From Dehalococcoidia bacterium (GTDB lineage Bacteria > Chloroflexota > Dehalococcoidia > E44-bin15), in assembly GCA_041649635.1 (NCBI GenBank), contig JBAZMV010000001.1, positions 372,001-436,000 on the forward strand: a stretch of DNA of 64,000 bases, written 5' to 3'. The notes under the pieces are model-generated. The model did no database searches. It was given only the letters and a program-made list of their open reading frames with translations, and was not told the DNA's origin. A program made the translations under genes and the position numbers. Of the stretch, positions 17,947-25,879 are shown piece by piece; position 1 is the stretch's first letter, and each line of letters opens with the position of its first letter.

Positions 17947-19356
17947 CTATTTTATAGCGTCCTCGATAGCCTTGACCAGACGGCCGATGCGCTCCTTCTT
18001 GCGCGGGTCGGAAAGCGCATCGCTATTGCCGATAATACACGATGTGGATTCGCATACGGTATCGATGATATTGAGATTGTTCTTGCGCAAAGTCGCGCCG
18101 GTCTCCGTATTCTCGATGAGCAGGTCGGCGTCCTCGGGCAGGAAGGCCTCGCTGGCGCCCCAGGTCGGGATTACCCTGCACCCACCCAGGCGGTTGTCGC
18201 GCGCGTACTTGTCGGCCAGGTTGACGTACTCCGATGCCACTCGCACCGACCTCAACTCTCCGCTGCGCACCATATCGCGCAGGTCGCCGATGCTGTCGGC
18301 CGGGAAACCGGGGCCGACCACGGCCACGATCTTCACCTTGGCGAAACCCAGCTTGAGCACCTTGCGCGCCGGGCTCGACGGGAAACGGTAGAGGTGGTCG
18401 CTGAGCCAGTCCTCGCCCGTTATTGCCAGGTCGAAGTTGCCGTTGGCCACCTGCAGCGGCATGTCCTGCGGGCGTATCATCTTTATAGAAACGCCGGGGA
18501 TGTCGACGGTGGGACGGTGCGCCGGCGCATCGTCGCTGTAGCCCTCAATGCCCAAGGCGGTGCGGCTCAAAAGCTCGGCGGTGGTCTTCATAAGGTGGCC
18601 GTCGGGCAATGCAAGTCGAACGTCGCCGTCGGACGATTCGACACACGGCATAGCGCCCTTCCCGGCCGGCTTCTCCTCGATCCGCATCTCCTCCGCAACC
18701 GGGACATCGCCGATGAAAGGTTGAAGGCTCGTCAGTATATCGCTGAAATTGATACGGCTCAGCGTCCTCTTGTTGGCTATAAGGCATGCGCCGCAGGTGA
18801 TGATATCGGCTATAGGCGTGAGGCCGAAGGAGGCCAGCTTCCTGGCAGTCATTTTGGGGATGATAGCAACGTCGGCGCTCTCCGGGGGATAGACCTCTCC
18901 GGCGCCCAGTATCGGCAGTATGCTGAAGCGCCTGAGCCTGTATTTCAGCGCGAAGGCCTCGGCGATGTTCTGGTACTCGCTGACGATGCGCACCTTATCG
19001 AAACAGCCGTTCAGCTGCCTTGCCGACGTAACGCCGCTGCTCCTGCCCGCCACGGCGCACAGGTCGAACCCGCCATAGCCTAAATCTTTGAGCTTAATCA
19101 CATCGCTGGCGGGATACTTGGCCATGAGCTCGCCCATCCAGTCCAGGCCACAGATGCCGAGATCGTAGTTGCCGATGGCCACCTGGATGGGGATGTCGCG
19201 CTCGCGGAAGACCTTGATAAACATGTCGGGGAAGCGGGATGATTTCAATCGATAGGAGCGGGAGCGCTCGTTGTAGTCATCGAGGCCGAAGCCCGCCTTA
19301 TCAAGCAATGCGGCGGTATCCTTCTGCAGCTTTCCCTTGGGCAGAGCCAGCTTCAC
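17947..19356 (-). CDS. hisG: Tandem fusion of two ATP phosphoribosyltransferase (HisG) domains
   Basis: First step of histidine synthesis, ATP plus PRPP to phosphoribosyl-ATP. The 469-aa protein holds two HisG catalytic units in a row. Unit 1 starts VKLALPKGKLQKDTAALLDK and has FRERDIPIQVAIGNYDLGI. Unit 2 starts VRLALPDGHLMKTTAELLSR and has IRPQDMPLQVANGNFDLAI. Short-type HisG is normally one unit of about 210 aa. Unit 2 keeps the PRPP loop as LIENTETGATLRKNNL. At the matching place unit 1 reads AIIPKMTARKLASFGL, without the ETGxTL residues. So unit 2 is probably catalytic and unit 1 structural or regulatory. The GTG start at 19356 overlaps the hisZ stop (GTGA), with GGAGG about 8 bases upstream. 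Confidence 0.85.
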   Translation of the reverse strand: MKLALPKGKLQKDTAALLDKAGFGLDDYNERSRSYRLKSSRFPDMFIKVFRERDIPIQVAIGNYDLGICGLDWMGELMAKYPASDVIKLKDLGYGGFDLCAVAGRSSGVTSARQLNGCFDKVRIVSEYQNIAEAFALKYRLRRFSILPILGAGEVYPPESADVAIIPKMTARKLASFGLTPIADIITCGACLIANKRTLSRINFSDILTSLQPFIGDVPVAEEMRIEEKPAGKGAMPCVESSDGDVRLALPDGHLMKTTAELLSRTALGIEGYSDDAPAHRPTVDIPGVSIKMIRPQDMPLQVANGNFDLAITGEDWLSDHLYRFPSSPARKVLKLGFAKVKIVAVVGPGFPADSIGDLRDMVRSGELRSVRVASEYVNLADKYARDNRLGGCRVIPTWGASEAFLPEDADLLIENTETGATLRKNNLNIIDTVCESTSCIIGNSDALSDPRKKERIGRLVKAIEDAIK

Positions 19357-20597
19357 CACGCGCCCTCCAAAGCCTTCTTTATATCGGATTCCGACGATAC
19401 TTCGATCTGCTTCAGCGTGCTCCTGTCGACCAGCTTGAAGCGCCCCTTTCCCGACGGGTTGACCATCCACCTGAAGTCGTCGGCGTTCTTTCCCTTCAGC
19501 TCAAATGCGACGATGATGCCCGATTTCCGCAGCGCCTGTGCCAGCTTGAGACAGGCGGGCACCTCCTCGTCCCCGGCCATGCCCAGGTTGAGAAGTATCC
19601 TGTCGCCTGCTCTCCGATCGAGCTTGAGCATATCCATCAGCTTATCGACATATAAAGCGAATCCCGATGCCGGCATGTGCGGCCCGCCCACCAGCGACAT
19701 CAGGTCATCGTACCTGCCGCCGCCGCCGACCTTCTGCCCCGATACGTAGAACTGGAATATGGCTCCGGTATAGTATTCAAACCCCCTGCCGGATGATATA
19801 TCGATATGATATCTGCACCCCGCAGAAGTAAGCAGCCCGGCAACGTCTATGAAATCGTTCAGGCTCGGCTTGAGCCCGGCCAGCGATTTGCCGGCTATGG
19901 CGCTGATGTTCTCCAGATATCCCGCCGAGTCTCCCTTTATATCCAGCAGTATGTTCAAAGCCTTTTTCAGCTCTTTATCCTTTGTCTTGACCTCTCCCAG
20001 CGCCTTTATATTGCCCTCCAGCACCTGGTCGAATATCTTTGCCTGCTCCTCGTCGCCCAGTCCCAGCTCAGCTATGAGCGCCTTGATGAGCCCGGCGTGA
20101 GACAAACCGACCTCAATCGTCCCGATGCCGAGGGCCTCGACGACCTCGGACGCCAGCAGCACAAGCTCGATATCGGCCAGCGTCCCCCCGCCCCCTATCA
20201 GCTCCACCCCGCACTGCCACTGCTCCCGGTTCTCCTTGCCCGTGCCCTCGAACGAGAACACATTGCCCACGTATGCGTATCGCGCGATGCCGTCCTTGCC
20301 CTTGCTCTTGTCATTCTCCACGCACATCCTGGCGATGGGTATGGTGCCGTCCGGGCGCAGCACGACGCGCTCGCCGCTCCAGCCGTCCCAGTCAAGGAAC
20401 GTGTATACCCGGCCCAGCATGCCCGGGGTCAGCGTGCCGGTGGCGGTGAACAGGTGCAGGTACTCCAGCGTGGGGGTCCTGACCTCGTCATAGCCCCATC
20501 GCGAGGTAGAATTGCGGAACACGTCCTCGATATGCCGGAACTTGGCCATGTCCTCCGGCAATATATCGCGCATCCCCTTGCATCGCGGCACCTTCAT
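19353..20597 (-). CDS. hisZ: ATP phosphoribosyltransferase regulatory subunit HisZ (histidyl-tRNA synthetase paralogue)
   Basis: Class II histidyl-tRNA-synthetase-like protein of 414 aa. It shows GMRDILPEDMAKFRHIED, VVLRPDGTIPIARM, QWQCGVELIGG, SSGRGFEYYTGAIFQFY and GGGGRYDDLMSLVGG. It sits directly before hisG with overlapping codons. Short-type HisG needs HisZ, so I call it HisZ rather than the tRNA charging enzyme. Unlike most HisZ it keeps a C-terminal region of about 100 residues (from RAGDRILLNLGMAGDEE) that looks like a worn anticodon-binding domain. A true HisRS, or a protein with both roles, cannot be excluded. ATG 20597 has AAGGTGG just upstream and follows a promoter at 20626-20654; a longer frame reaches 20654 but overlaps that promoter. 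Confidence 0.65.
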   Translation of the reverse strand: MKVPRCKGMRDILPEDMAKFRHIEDVFRNSTSRWGYDEVRTPTLEYLHLFTATGTLTPGMLGRVYTFLDWDGWSGERVVLRPDGTIPIARMCVENDKSKGKDGIARYAYVGNVFSFEGTGKENREQWQCGVELIGGGGTLADIELVLLASEVVEALGIGTIEVGLSHAGLIKALIAELGLGDEEQAKIFDQVLEGNIKALGEVKTKDKELKKALNILLDIKGDSAGYLENISAIAGKSLAGLKPSLNDFIDVAGLLTSAGCRYHIDISSGRGFEYYTGAIFQFYVSGQKVGGGGRYDDLMSLVGGPHMPASGFALYVDKLMDMLKLDRRAGDRILLNLGMAGDEEVPACLKLAQALRKSGIIVAFELKGKNADDFRWMVNPSGKGRFKLVDRSTLKQIEVSSESDIKKALEGAW

Positions 20598-20625
20598 CGT
20601 TACCACCTTATACGAAGATGAAGCT

Positions 20626-20654
20626 ATTCTACAATAATAAGATGATACGTTCAA
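20626..20654 (-). promoter_or_regulatory. Promoter of the histidine operon
   Basis: Minus-strand -35 TTGAAC (20649-20654), 17-bp spacer, -10 TAGAAT (20626-20631). Transcription would start near 20619, giving a leader of about 20 bases before the hisZ ATG. No attenuator or T-box leader fits in that length, so regulation by leader RNA is unlikely. Confidence 0.65.
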
Positions 20655-20719
20655 TCATTATGTAGTTAACACAGGGAAAGTAAAAGGTATATCAAGGTAA
20701 GGGATTATGCACTGTTCGG

Positions 20720-21526
20720 TCAGTCTGCAAAAGTGGCCATTAATTCATCGTTCAGTCTCTGCAATTCTTGCGATTCATACAGATACTGTTGGTACGCTTG
20801 GTCGAGGCCACTTTGTAGAGCCAGTTGAGTAAAATAATTACTGTGATTGTATTGATATACTAAAGCATTATAATTATCCATGGCGGCTTGCGTTACTATC
20901 AATTGTTCTTGATATTGTTCATAAAGGCTTTCAAAATCTCTCAAGTCCTTCGGATTATCGAAAAACCATCCTTGATAATAAAGGGCATTATCATAAACAA
21001 CATAGCCCCCTGTACATTCAATGGCTAACCACTGATTAGGTTCTACTTCGGCTAATACCCATGCATGGTTAGCGTCACCAATGGAGCTTATATCTTTATT
21101 CACATTTCCGACTGCTATCTGCGCATTAATCCCTTGAGCCACTATCATATCCCATACGTCCTGTGCCATGTTATCGCAGTCAAACACGTCATTAGCTATG
21201 TATTGATGAGTATTATAGTAATCCTTAGCTATGTTCTCACATATTTGTACGTTTTCTGGTGTTTGAGAACATGATAATCCTTGTCCCCAAAAAATCCCAA
21301 CAGCGATAAAAACTAAGACGACAAGGACGATGACTTCTACTAGTCTTGTCCTGGATTTTCTACTGCCCCATTTAACGGTACTCAAAGGTTCAGCACTCTT
21401 ATTTTCAATACTACTTGTCTTCGGCTGTATCTGCTCAACATCATTCGCCTCAAGGTTCCCGCCACACTTCGGACAGTACTTTGCTTCAATTTCTATTTTA
21501 TGGCCACATTTAGAACAACGCAGCAA
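20720..21526 (-). CDS. Zinc-ribbon membrane protein with transglutaminase-like domain
   Basis: A 268-aa protein. The N-terminal zinc ribbon CSKCGHKIEIEAKYCPKCGG (two CxxC pairs) is followed by a polar linker and one membrane helix, VEVIVLVVLVFIAVGIFW. The outer domain looks like a transglutaminase/cysteine-peptidase fold: candidate catalytic Cys in DVFDCDNMAQDVWD, His in GDANHAWVLAEV, and acid in WLAIECTGG. The final 60 residues form a glutamine-rich coiled coil. I infer a cytoplasmic ribbon and an extracytoplasmic enzyme. The start is TTG 21526, which has GGAGG at the right distance. It is AT-rich compared with the his operon and lies beside two more zinc-ribbon or membrane genes on the same strand. 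Confidence 0.7.
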   Translation of the reverse strand: MLRCSKCGHKIEIEAKYCPKCGGNLEANDVEQIQPKTSSIENKSAEPLSTVKWGSRKSRTRLVEVIVLVVLVFIAVGIFWGQGLSCSQTPENVQICENIAKDYYNTHQYIANDVFDCDNMAQDVWDMIVAQGINAQIAVGNVNKDISSIGDANHAWVLAEVEPNQWLAIECTGGYVVYDNALYYQGWFFDNPKDLRDFESLYEQYQEQLIVTQAAMDNYNALVYQYNHSNYFTQLALQSGLDQAYQQYLYESQELQRLNDELMATFAD

Positions 21527-21582
21527 TTCATACCTCCTTCTAACTATGATTATTAGCCTTATATTTATATCAACGCTTCATA

Positions 21583-21954
21583 TTAGTAACGATTAATAAT
21601 GGCCATTGCTAGTTTTGCAAGTATTGCAATATATCCACACCCACCTAGAAATCCGCTAATGAGCCTCCTCATATTTGTCGACTCTTTGGCAGCAAAATAC
21701 TGCAGTGACCAGTCAATACCCATCGGGGACAAAAGTAAAAATCCGGCCCAAAAAGGAATGAATATCCCGGTGAATGAGATTACTAACATTATGGTCTGGC
21801 CAATAAGCACACCAGTACAACGAGCACATAAGGGAAACTGCACCCCTTTGTAGAAGAAGCTTCGCTCTGGAAGCTGATGGCAACCCAGCCAATCTCCTAC
21901 AGTACCAAGTACTTTGCGGAGAGGACTGTAATCGCCCTTAAAATTTTTTTCCAC
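21583..21954 (-). CDS. DUF2085 family small membrane protein
   Basis: About 123 aa with the DUF2085 signature CHQLPERSFFYKGVQFPLCA followed by RCTGVLIG. Three hydrophobic helices follow (MLVISFTGIFIPFWAGFLLL, GFLGGCGYIAILAKLAMAII). The function of the family is unknown; the conserved cysteines and histidine suggest metal or redox chemistry at the membrane. The open frame extends to 22047, but that part overlaps the zinc-ribbon gene by 110 bases. I place the start at GTG 21954, giving a short overlap with that gene's end; the start is uncertain. It is likely cotranscribed with the zinc-ribbon gene. Confidence 0.65.
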   Translation of the reverse strand: MEKNFKGDYSPLRKVLGTVGDWLGCHQLPERSFFYKGVQFPLCARCTGVLIGQTIMLVISFTGIFIPFWAGFLLLSPMGIDWSLQYFAAKESTNMRRLISGFLGGCGYIAILAKLAMAIINRY

Positions 21955-22255
21955 ATGCAGCACAAACACGAACCGTTCTCGTTTTTCCTTTGCCCATTCC
22001 GCAAAGACCACATAGCCAGCCAAATGGCCCAAATAGTAGTGCACCAAGACATCCCGAGCCTAAACTATATCCTTGAGTTTCACCTTCAGTTGCTACTTGT
22101 ATATTAGTCGAACCGCATTTCGGACACCTTGGCTCCTTTTTGTCCCCCTTTTCTTTAGGACTATCTACCTTACCTGACTTGAGGTCACAGCCACATTTAC
22201 CACAGAATTTTACAGCTGCAGTTATTTCAGTACCACATTTAGGACAATATGGCAT
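21938..22255 (-). CDS. Double zinc-ribbon protein
   Basis: A 105-aa protein beginning MPYCPKCGTEITAAVKFCGK, a classic zinc ribbon with two CxxC pairs. A second ribbon is split: CPKCGSTNIQ in the middle and RVCAACGKKF at the end. Between them lies a glycine-rich hydrophobic loop (GSGCLGALLFGPFGWLCGLC) that could be a membrane hairpin. A GGAGG site precedes ATG 22255. The function is unknown; such ribbons often mediate protein or nucleic-acid contacts. Its end overlaps the DUF2085 gene start. Confidence 0.7.
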   Translation of the reverse strand: MPYCPKCGTEITAAVKFCGKCGCDLKSGKVDSPKEKGDKKEPRCPKCGSTNIQVATEGETQGYSLGSGCLGALLFGPFGWLCGLCGMGKGKTRTVRVCAACGKKF

Positions 22256-22352
22256 TGTTTCCCTCCTTATGATGAGCCTATCTGGGTCAAACTGAAATAT
22301 ATAAGATTTTAACACTTTAATGCTGGAGAGAGGGTATGTCAAGCTTTCCTCC

Positions 22353-22382
22353 TTGAAAAAACGCCTCCTCCATCTCTATAAT
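22353..22382 (+). promoter_or_regulatory. Promoter that fixes the start of the following gene
   Basis: TTGAAA (22353-22358), 18-bp spacer, TATAAT (22377-22382). The -10 covers an in-frame ATG at 22381, so that ATG cannot be the start. Transcription should begin near 22389, and the next ATG is 22414. Confidence 0.6.
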
Positions 22383-22413
22383 GACACTATCTCACAGCAG
22401 GAACTCACCCCAT

Positions 22414-22812
22414 ATGAAATCGACCAGCGAGACATTCGGCGGCATTGAGATCAAAGGCAGCAAGGACTTCATCGCCGAGATGAAGGAAGCGCTCATGCTG
22501 CTGCAATTCAGCCCCGGCTTCCAGGAGGCGCTCCCATTCCTTAAGAAGATCGACTCGGCTGATATCCTAGGCCCCAATGGCAGTAAAGATCATCGCTACG
22601 ACGGCAACAAGCCCGCCTATAACCACACATCGATATCCTACGGCGGCGACATCGCGGCTCTAGCCTGTCGCTCCATGCTGCAATCCAAAAAGCATAATGC
22701 GGCCGACATAGAGGAACGATGCACCGAATTCCGCGCAAAGGTGGAGCAGGAGCTGTACAATTTCTCGCTGAACGACTACCGCCAGAGCTTCATGACCTGG
22801 ACTTGGCGATAG
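22414..22812 (+). CDS. Hypothetical protein, function unknown
   Basis: A 132-aa soluble protein starting MKSTSETFGGIEIKGSKDF. It is helical and charged, with a central GPNGSKDHRYDGNKPAYNHT segment rich in His and Asp. The end LNDYRQSFMTWTWR is aromatic. I do not recognise a family. The segment SYGGDIAALACRSML suggests a packed helix in a small globular domain. Its TAG stop lies within the first bases of a dispersed repeat that begins GAGGTG at 22812. The promoter just upstream supports a single-gene unit. Confidence 0.6.
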   Translation: MKSTSETFGGIEIKGSKDFIAEMKEALMLLQFSPGFQEALPFLKKIDSADILGPNGSKDHRYDGNKPAYNHTSISYGGDIAALACRSMLQSKKHNAADIEERCTEFRAKVEQELYNFSLNDYRQSFMTWTWR

Positions 22813-22902
22813 AGGTGCAGGAGACTCATCTCCTGCCGGGGTTATAGGGGTGTCCCCTAATTCTTTTTACTTCCCCCAAGATTGGGGGATACAGGGGGTT
22901 GA
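22812..22902 (+). repeat. Dispersed composite repeat, copy 4
   Basis: GAGGTGCAGGAG-ACTCAT-CTCCTGCCGGGG, AGGGGTGTCCCCT, TTCCCCCAAGATTGGGGGAT, ACAGGGGGTTGA. Its first G is the last base of the TAG stop of the preceding gene. Confidence 0.8.
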
Positions 22903-23004
22903 ATAGCTCGATCGACGCTTCATGCATTGGTGATCGATATTCACTATGACCATCGTTTATGTTAATATCCTGACATACTTTCAGTTAAATAAAGGAGGCG
23001 TAAA

Positions 23005-23763
23005 ATGACCGGTTGGATCGGAGCAATAGTATTCGTCGTAGTCCTCATCATCGTCCTGCTCTCGCTGTCGATACGCGTCGTCTACCAGTATGAGGCGGGC
23101 GTGACATTCAGGCTCGGCAAATATCAGAACACGAGGAAACCGGGCCTGCGCTTCATCATCCCCATCATCGACAGAATGCGCAAAGTCGATACCCGCGTCG
23201 TGACCATGGACGTCCCCTCGCAGGAAGCCATCACTCGCGACAACGTCACCGTCAAAGTGAACGCCGTGGTCTATTTCAAGGTCACCAACCCCGAGGCCGC
23301 CGTCATCGAGGTCTACAACTATATGCAGGCCACGTTCCAGATAGCACAAACCACTCTTCGCAGCGTGCTCGGCCAATCAGAGCTGGACGAGCTGCTGGCG
23401 AACCGCGACAAGATAAATCTGACACTGCAGAAGATCATCGATGAGCAAACCGAGCCCTGGGGCATCAAGGTCAGCGTGGTGGAGATCAAGGACGTGGAGC
23501 TTCCCGCCAGCATGCAGCGCGCCATGGCCGCCCAGGCCGAGGCCGAGCGCGACCGCCGCGCCAAGATCGTCCATGCCGAAGGCGAGTTCCAGGCCGCGCA
23601 GAAGATCACCGAAGCCGCGGCAGTCCTCGGCAAAGAGCCCGCGGCGCTACAGTTGCGCTACCTGCAAACGCTGACGCAGATCGCCACCGAGCGCACCAGC
23701 ACGTTGATTTTCCCGCTGCCGCTGGAGATGCTCAACGCCTTCATGCCCAAGGATAAAAAATAA
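23005..23763 (+). CDS. Slipin / stomatin-like SPFH (band 7) membrane protein
   Basis: A 252-aa SPFH-domain protein anchored by one N-terminal helix (IGAIVFVVVLIIVLLSLSI). The slipin motifs are IRVVYQYEAGVTFRLGKYQN and RKPGLRFIIPIIDRMRKVDT. SQEAITRDNVTVKVNAVVYF and VVEIKDVELPASMQRAMAAQ follow. The C-terminal part is an Ala/Glu-rich coiled coil (AEAERDRRAKIVHAEGE). Slipins oligomerise into membrane microdomain scaffolds and are often paired with an NfeD-type partner, but none is next to this gene. GGAGGCG lies before the ATG. Confidence 0.93.
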   Translation: MTGWIGAIVFVVVLIIVLLSLSIRVVYQYEAGVTFRLGKYQNTRKPGLRFIIPIIDRMRKVDTRVVTMDVPSQEAITRDNVTVKVNAVVYFKVTNPEAAVIEVYNYMQATFQIAQTTLRSVLGQSELDELLANRDKINLTLQKIIDEQTEPWGIKVSVVEIKDVELPASMQRAMAAQAEAERDRRAKIVHAEGEFQAAQKITEAAAVLGKEPAALQLRYLQTLTQIATERTSTLIFPLPLEMLNAFMPKDKK

Positions 23764-23787
23764 CAACCGTAGTTTGGTGATGATCGT

Positions 23788-23811
23788 GTAGGGGCGATTA
23801 ATCAATCGCCC
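23788..23811 (+). repeat. GTAG-type REP hairpin
   Basis: GTAG followed by GGGCGATT-AATC-AATCGCCC, between the slipin gene and biotin ligase. Confidence 0.8.
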
Positions 23812-23840
23812 TTGCTATTCTTCGATCCAATGTTACTAAA

Positions 23841-23889
23841 GAGGTGCAGGAGAGTTTCTCCTGCCGGGGGACTTGGGGGTGTCCCCCAA
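23841..23889 (+). repeat. Dispersed composite repeat, truncated copy 5
   Basis: GAGGTGCAGGAG-AGTTT-CTCCTGCCGGGG then GGGGGTGTCCCCC. It lacks the 3' half and runs into the birA stop, so the repeat end and gene end abut. Confidence 0.7.
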
Positions 23890-23894
23890 CCACC

Positions 23895-24677
23895 CTACAC
23901 CTTCAGCGTAACGTCGCCAGCAGAGATAAGCTCCAGCTTGCCGTCCAGCAGGCGCAGCAGCAGGTTGCCGTCCGCATCAACGTCCTCCGCGATACCCTTG
24001 TGAACCGTCCGCCCGCATCGCACCGTCACCTGCTTGCCCAGCGTATTCAGCCTGCGCTTCCACTCCACCTCAACCGGCTCGCCCTTGCGCATGTCCTTGT
24101 ACACCTTCTCAAAGTCGGCGAGAAGAGCCGACAGCATGATCAGACGCGGCACGGGTATGCCTATCTCATGCTTGAGGCTTGTGGCAAAATCAGCGATCTC
24201 GGGGATTAAATCAATATCAAGGTTCACATTCACGGCGATTCCGACGATAGCGGACTTTACCTTATCGCCTGCGACATCGCTCTCCACGAGCACGCCGCTC
24301 ACCTTTCTGCCGCCTATCTGCACATCGTTGGGCCATTTAATCGAGGTTTCAAGAAAGGTGATATCCTCAATGCTGCGGGCTATAGCCAGGCAGGACACCA
24401 AGGTCAGACGTGCAAGATGCTCCAGCTTGGGGTAGAGGATTATCGAGAATGTAAGGTTGCTGCCCTGTGGGGAGACCCACCCCCGCCCCAGGCGGCCGCG
24501 TCCGGCGGTCTGGTGATCCGTGATGACAACTGTGCCATCCGCGGCGCCGTTCCTGACCGCCTCCCTGGCTACATCCATCGTAGAGGGCATAGCGGGGGAA
24601 TACAGCACCGTCCTGCCAATCAGCTTGGTGCTAAGCGCTTCGTAAATGGACTCCGCCGAAAATATTTCTTCTTCCAT
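23895..24677 (-). CDS. birA: Biotin-[acetyl-CoA-carboxylase] ligase
   Basis: Attaches biotin to the lysine of biotin carboxyl carrier proteins through biotinyl-AMP. Motifs: MPSTMDVAREAV, ADGTVVITDHQTAGRGRLGR with the glycine/arginine-rich adenylate loop, WVSPQGSNLTFSI, IKWPNDVQIGGRKVSGVLVE, and VGIAVNVNLD. The C-terminal SH3-like domain (VTVRCGRTVHKGIAEDVDAD) is present. At 260 aa with no N-terminal helix-turn-helix, it is a class I ligase with no repressor function. No carrier or carboxylase gene is nearby. Confidence 0.95.
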   Translation of the reverse strand: MEEEIFSAESIYEALSTKLIGRTVLYSPAMPSTMDVAREAVRNGAADGTVVITDHQTAGRGRLGRGWVSPQGSNLTFSIILYPKLEHLARLTLVSCLAIARSIEDITFLETSIKWPNDVQIGGRKVSGVLVESDVAGDKVKSAIVGIAVNVNLDIDLIPEIADFATSLKHEIGIPVPRLIMLSALLADFEKVYKDMRKGEPVEVEWKRRLNTLGKQVTVRCGRTVHKGIAEDVDADGNLLLRLLDGKLELISAGDVTLKV

Positions 24678-24805
24678 GTTCCTTTACGACATCGTTCCTG
24701 TCATTCTGAACAAAGTGAAGAATCTCGTCTGGTGTATTCTTCAGATGCACTACTTCAAAATGACAGCGACTTCAACCCCCTGTTATCCCCATCGATTTCA
24801 AGATA

Positions 24806-24831
24806 GGGCGAACACAGAGGTTCGCCCCTAC
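24806..24831 (-). repeat. GTAG-type REP hairpin near the 3' end of the RNase P RNA
   Basis: On the minus strand: GTAG, GGGCGAAC-CTCTGT-GTTCGCCC. It follows the end of the RNase P RNA by about 20 bases, so it may act as its terminator or processing signal. A TCATTCTGAAC...GAAGAATC type repeat lies next to it at about 24700-24742. Confidence 0.75.
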
Positions 24832-24849
24832 ATAGGAACTTTCTAAATC

Positions 24850-25236
24850 GGGGGGACAGACAAACCTGTAAGCCGAGTTCTGTACCCCGACCGAAATCGG
24901 GGCGGTGACCATTTATCTAGGATGGCGGTTACCCGCCACCTCAAGCGACCTACCCCAGGGTTGTAACGAGGCCGGGCGTCCTCTCCCCTGCTATTCGGTC
25001 TTGCACCGGATGGGGTTTGCCCGCCACCGATGTCACCATCGGAGCGGTGAGCTCTTACCTCACCTTTTCACCCTTGCCCCGAAGGGCGGTTTAGTCTCTG
25101 TGGCACTTTCCGTATGCGCCGGTTTTCACCTGCGCACCCTGGGCGTTACCCAGCATCCTGCCCGGTGGAGCTCGGACTTTCCTCATCCTTCCCGCTAGGC
25201 GGGAAGGACGCGGTCACCCGGTTTATCTGCCCCCCA
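24850..25236 (-). ncRNA. rnpB: RNase P RNA, class A
   Basis: Catalytic RNA of RNase P, which trims tRNA 5' leaders. The 3' end carries the hallmark ACAGAACTCGGCTTACAG (plus-strand CTGTAAGCCGAGTTCTGT, 24876-24893). P1 can form between GGGGGGCAGATAAACC at the 5' end and GGTTTGTCTGTCCCCCC at the 3' end. Inside, the minus strand shows the conserved stretches around GAGGAAAGTCCGAGCTCC (from about 25189) and AGAGCTCACCGCTCC. At about 387 nt it has normal length. Its 5' end agrees with the promoter at 25240-25268. Confidence 0.95.
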
Positions 25237-25239
25237 TGA

Positions 25240-25268
25240 AGTCTATTACAGAGGGGTTAGTTAGTCAA
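25240..25268 (-). promoter_or_regulatory. Promoter of rnpB
   Basis: Minus-strand -35 TTGACT (25263-25268), 17-bp spacer, -10 TAGACT (25240-25245). The predicted start about 7 bases further falls at the G-run that opens P1. Confidence 0.7.
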
Positions 25269-25330
25269 TTGATTATGTCGATGAGATTGCCACGTCGTCT
25301 TTGTCTCCTCGCAATGACAGCCTGTCGAAA

Positions 25331-25424
25331 GAGGTGCAGGAGACTCGTCTCCTGCCGGGGTTCTAGGGGTGTCCCCTATTCCTTTTTTAAAATCCCCCAA
25401 GCCTGGGGGATAACAGGGGGTTGA
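25331..25424 (+). repeat. Dispersed composite repeat, full copy 6
   Basis: GAGGTGCAGGAG-ACTCGT-CTCCTGCCGGGG, AGGGGTGTCCCCT, TCCCCCAAGCCTGGGGGA, ACAGGGGGTTGAT. One of the most complete copies. A GAGATTGCCACGTCGTC element of another family lies just upstream at 25283. Confidence 0.8.
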
Positions 25425-25456
25425 TCAGCTCTTAACCGATGATTATGGACAGCGAC

Positions 25457-25879
25457 TTAATGATCCTTCGGCTTGAGGCTGAGCGCCCGTTTGCTCAAAG
25501 CATCGGCCTCTTTGTTCTGCTCGCGAGGAATATGGCGCACTGTGTAGGACTCAAATTCATCAAGAAGACTTACCGTCTGTTCGTACAACTGCTTCATTAA
25601 CTTGCTGCGATATTTCCCTTCAAGCTGCCTGACGATAAGCTCCGAATCCGATTTGATATCGACGTGATCGGCATTCAATTCAAGCGCCTTCTCCAGCGCC
25701 GCGATAAGCGCAAGGAACTCTGCTTTGTTGTTAGTAGCCGGACCGATGTATTGCGATATCTCAGCTACAATACTTCCTTTTGCATCACGCAGGACGGCTC
25801 CGATCCCGGCAGGCCCCGGATTCGGTACGGCGGCACCGTCGCTGTTTATTGTTAAACGCTTCGATTTAATTACAGCCAA
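25457..25879 (-). CDS. RNase HI family protein
   Basis: A 140-aa ribonuclease HI-type enzyme that cleaves RNA in RNA-DNA hybrids. The four acidic catalytic positions are visible: Asp in NSDGAAVPNPGPAGIG, Glu in NKAEFLALIAALEKA, Asp in IKSDSELIVRQLEG, and Asp in REQNKEADALSKRAL. It belongs to the compact RnhA-like group without the basic handle. The start is TTG 25879, which overlaps the recombinase gene by 10 bases. It is the last gene of a tight three-gene operon. Confidence 0.9.
   Translation of the reverse strand: MAVIKSKRLTINSDGAAVPNPGPAGIGAVLRDAKGSIVAEISQYIGPATNNKAEFLALIAALEKALELNADHVDIKSDSELIVRQLEGKYRSKLMKQLYEQTVSLLDEFESYTVRHIPREQNKEADALSKRALSLKPKDH

Noticed and set aside
17812..19083. 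Long plus-strand open frame (423 codons) opposite hisG
   Set aside because: It is the antisense shadow of a clear HisG protein; composition is Gly/Arg/His-rich and it has no family motif or ribosome site.
19353..20597. Genuine histidyl-tRNA synthetase
   Set aside because: Not fully excluded, but placement with overlap before a short-type hisG and the worn C-terminal domain favour HisZ.
22381..22413. Upstream ATG as start of the gene at 22414
   Set aside because: That ATG overlaps the TATAAT of a good promoter and lies before the expected transcript start.
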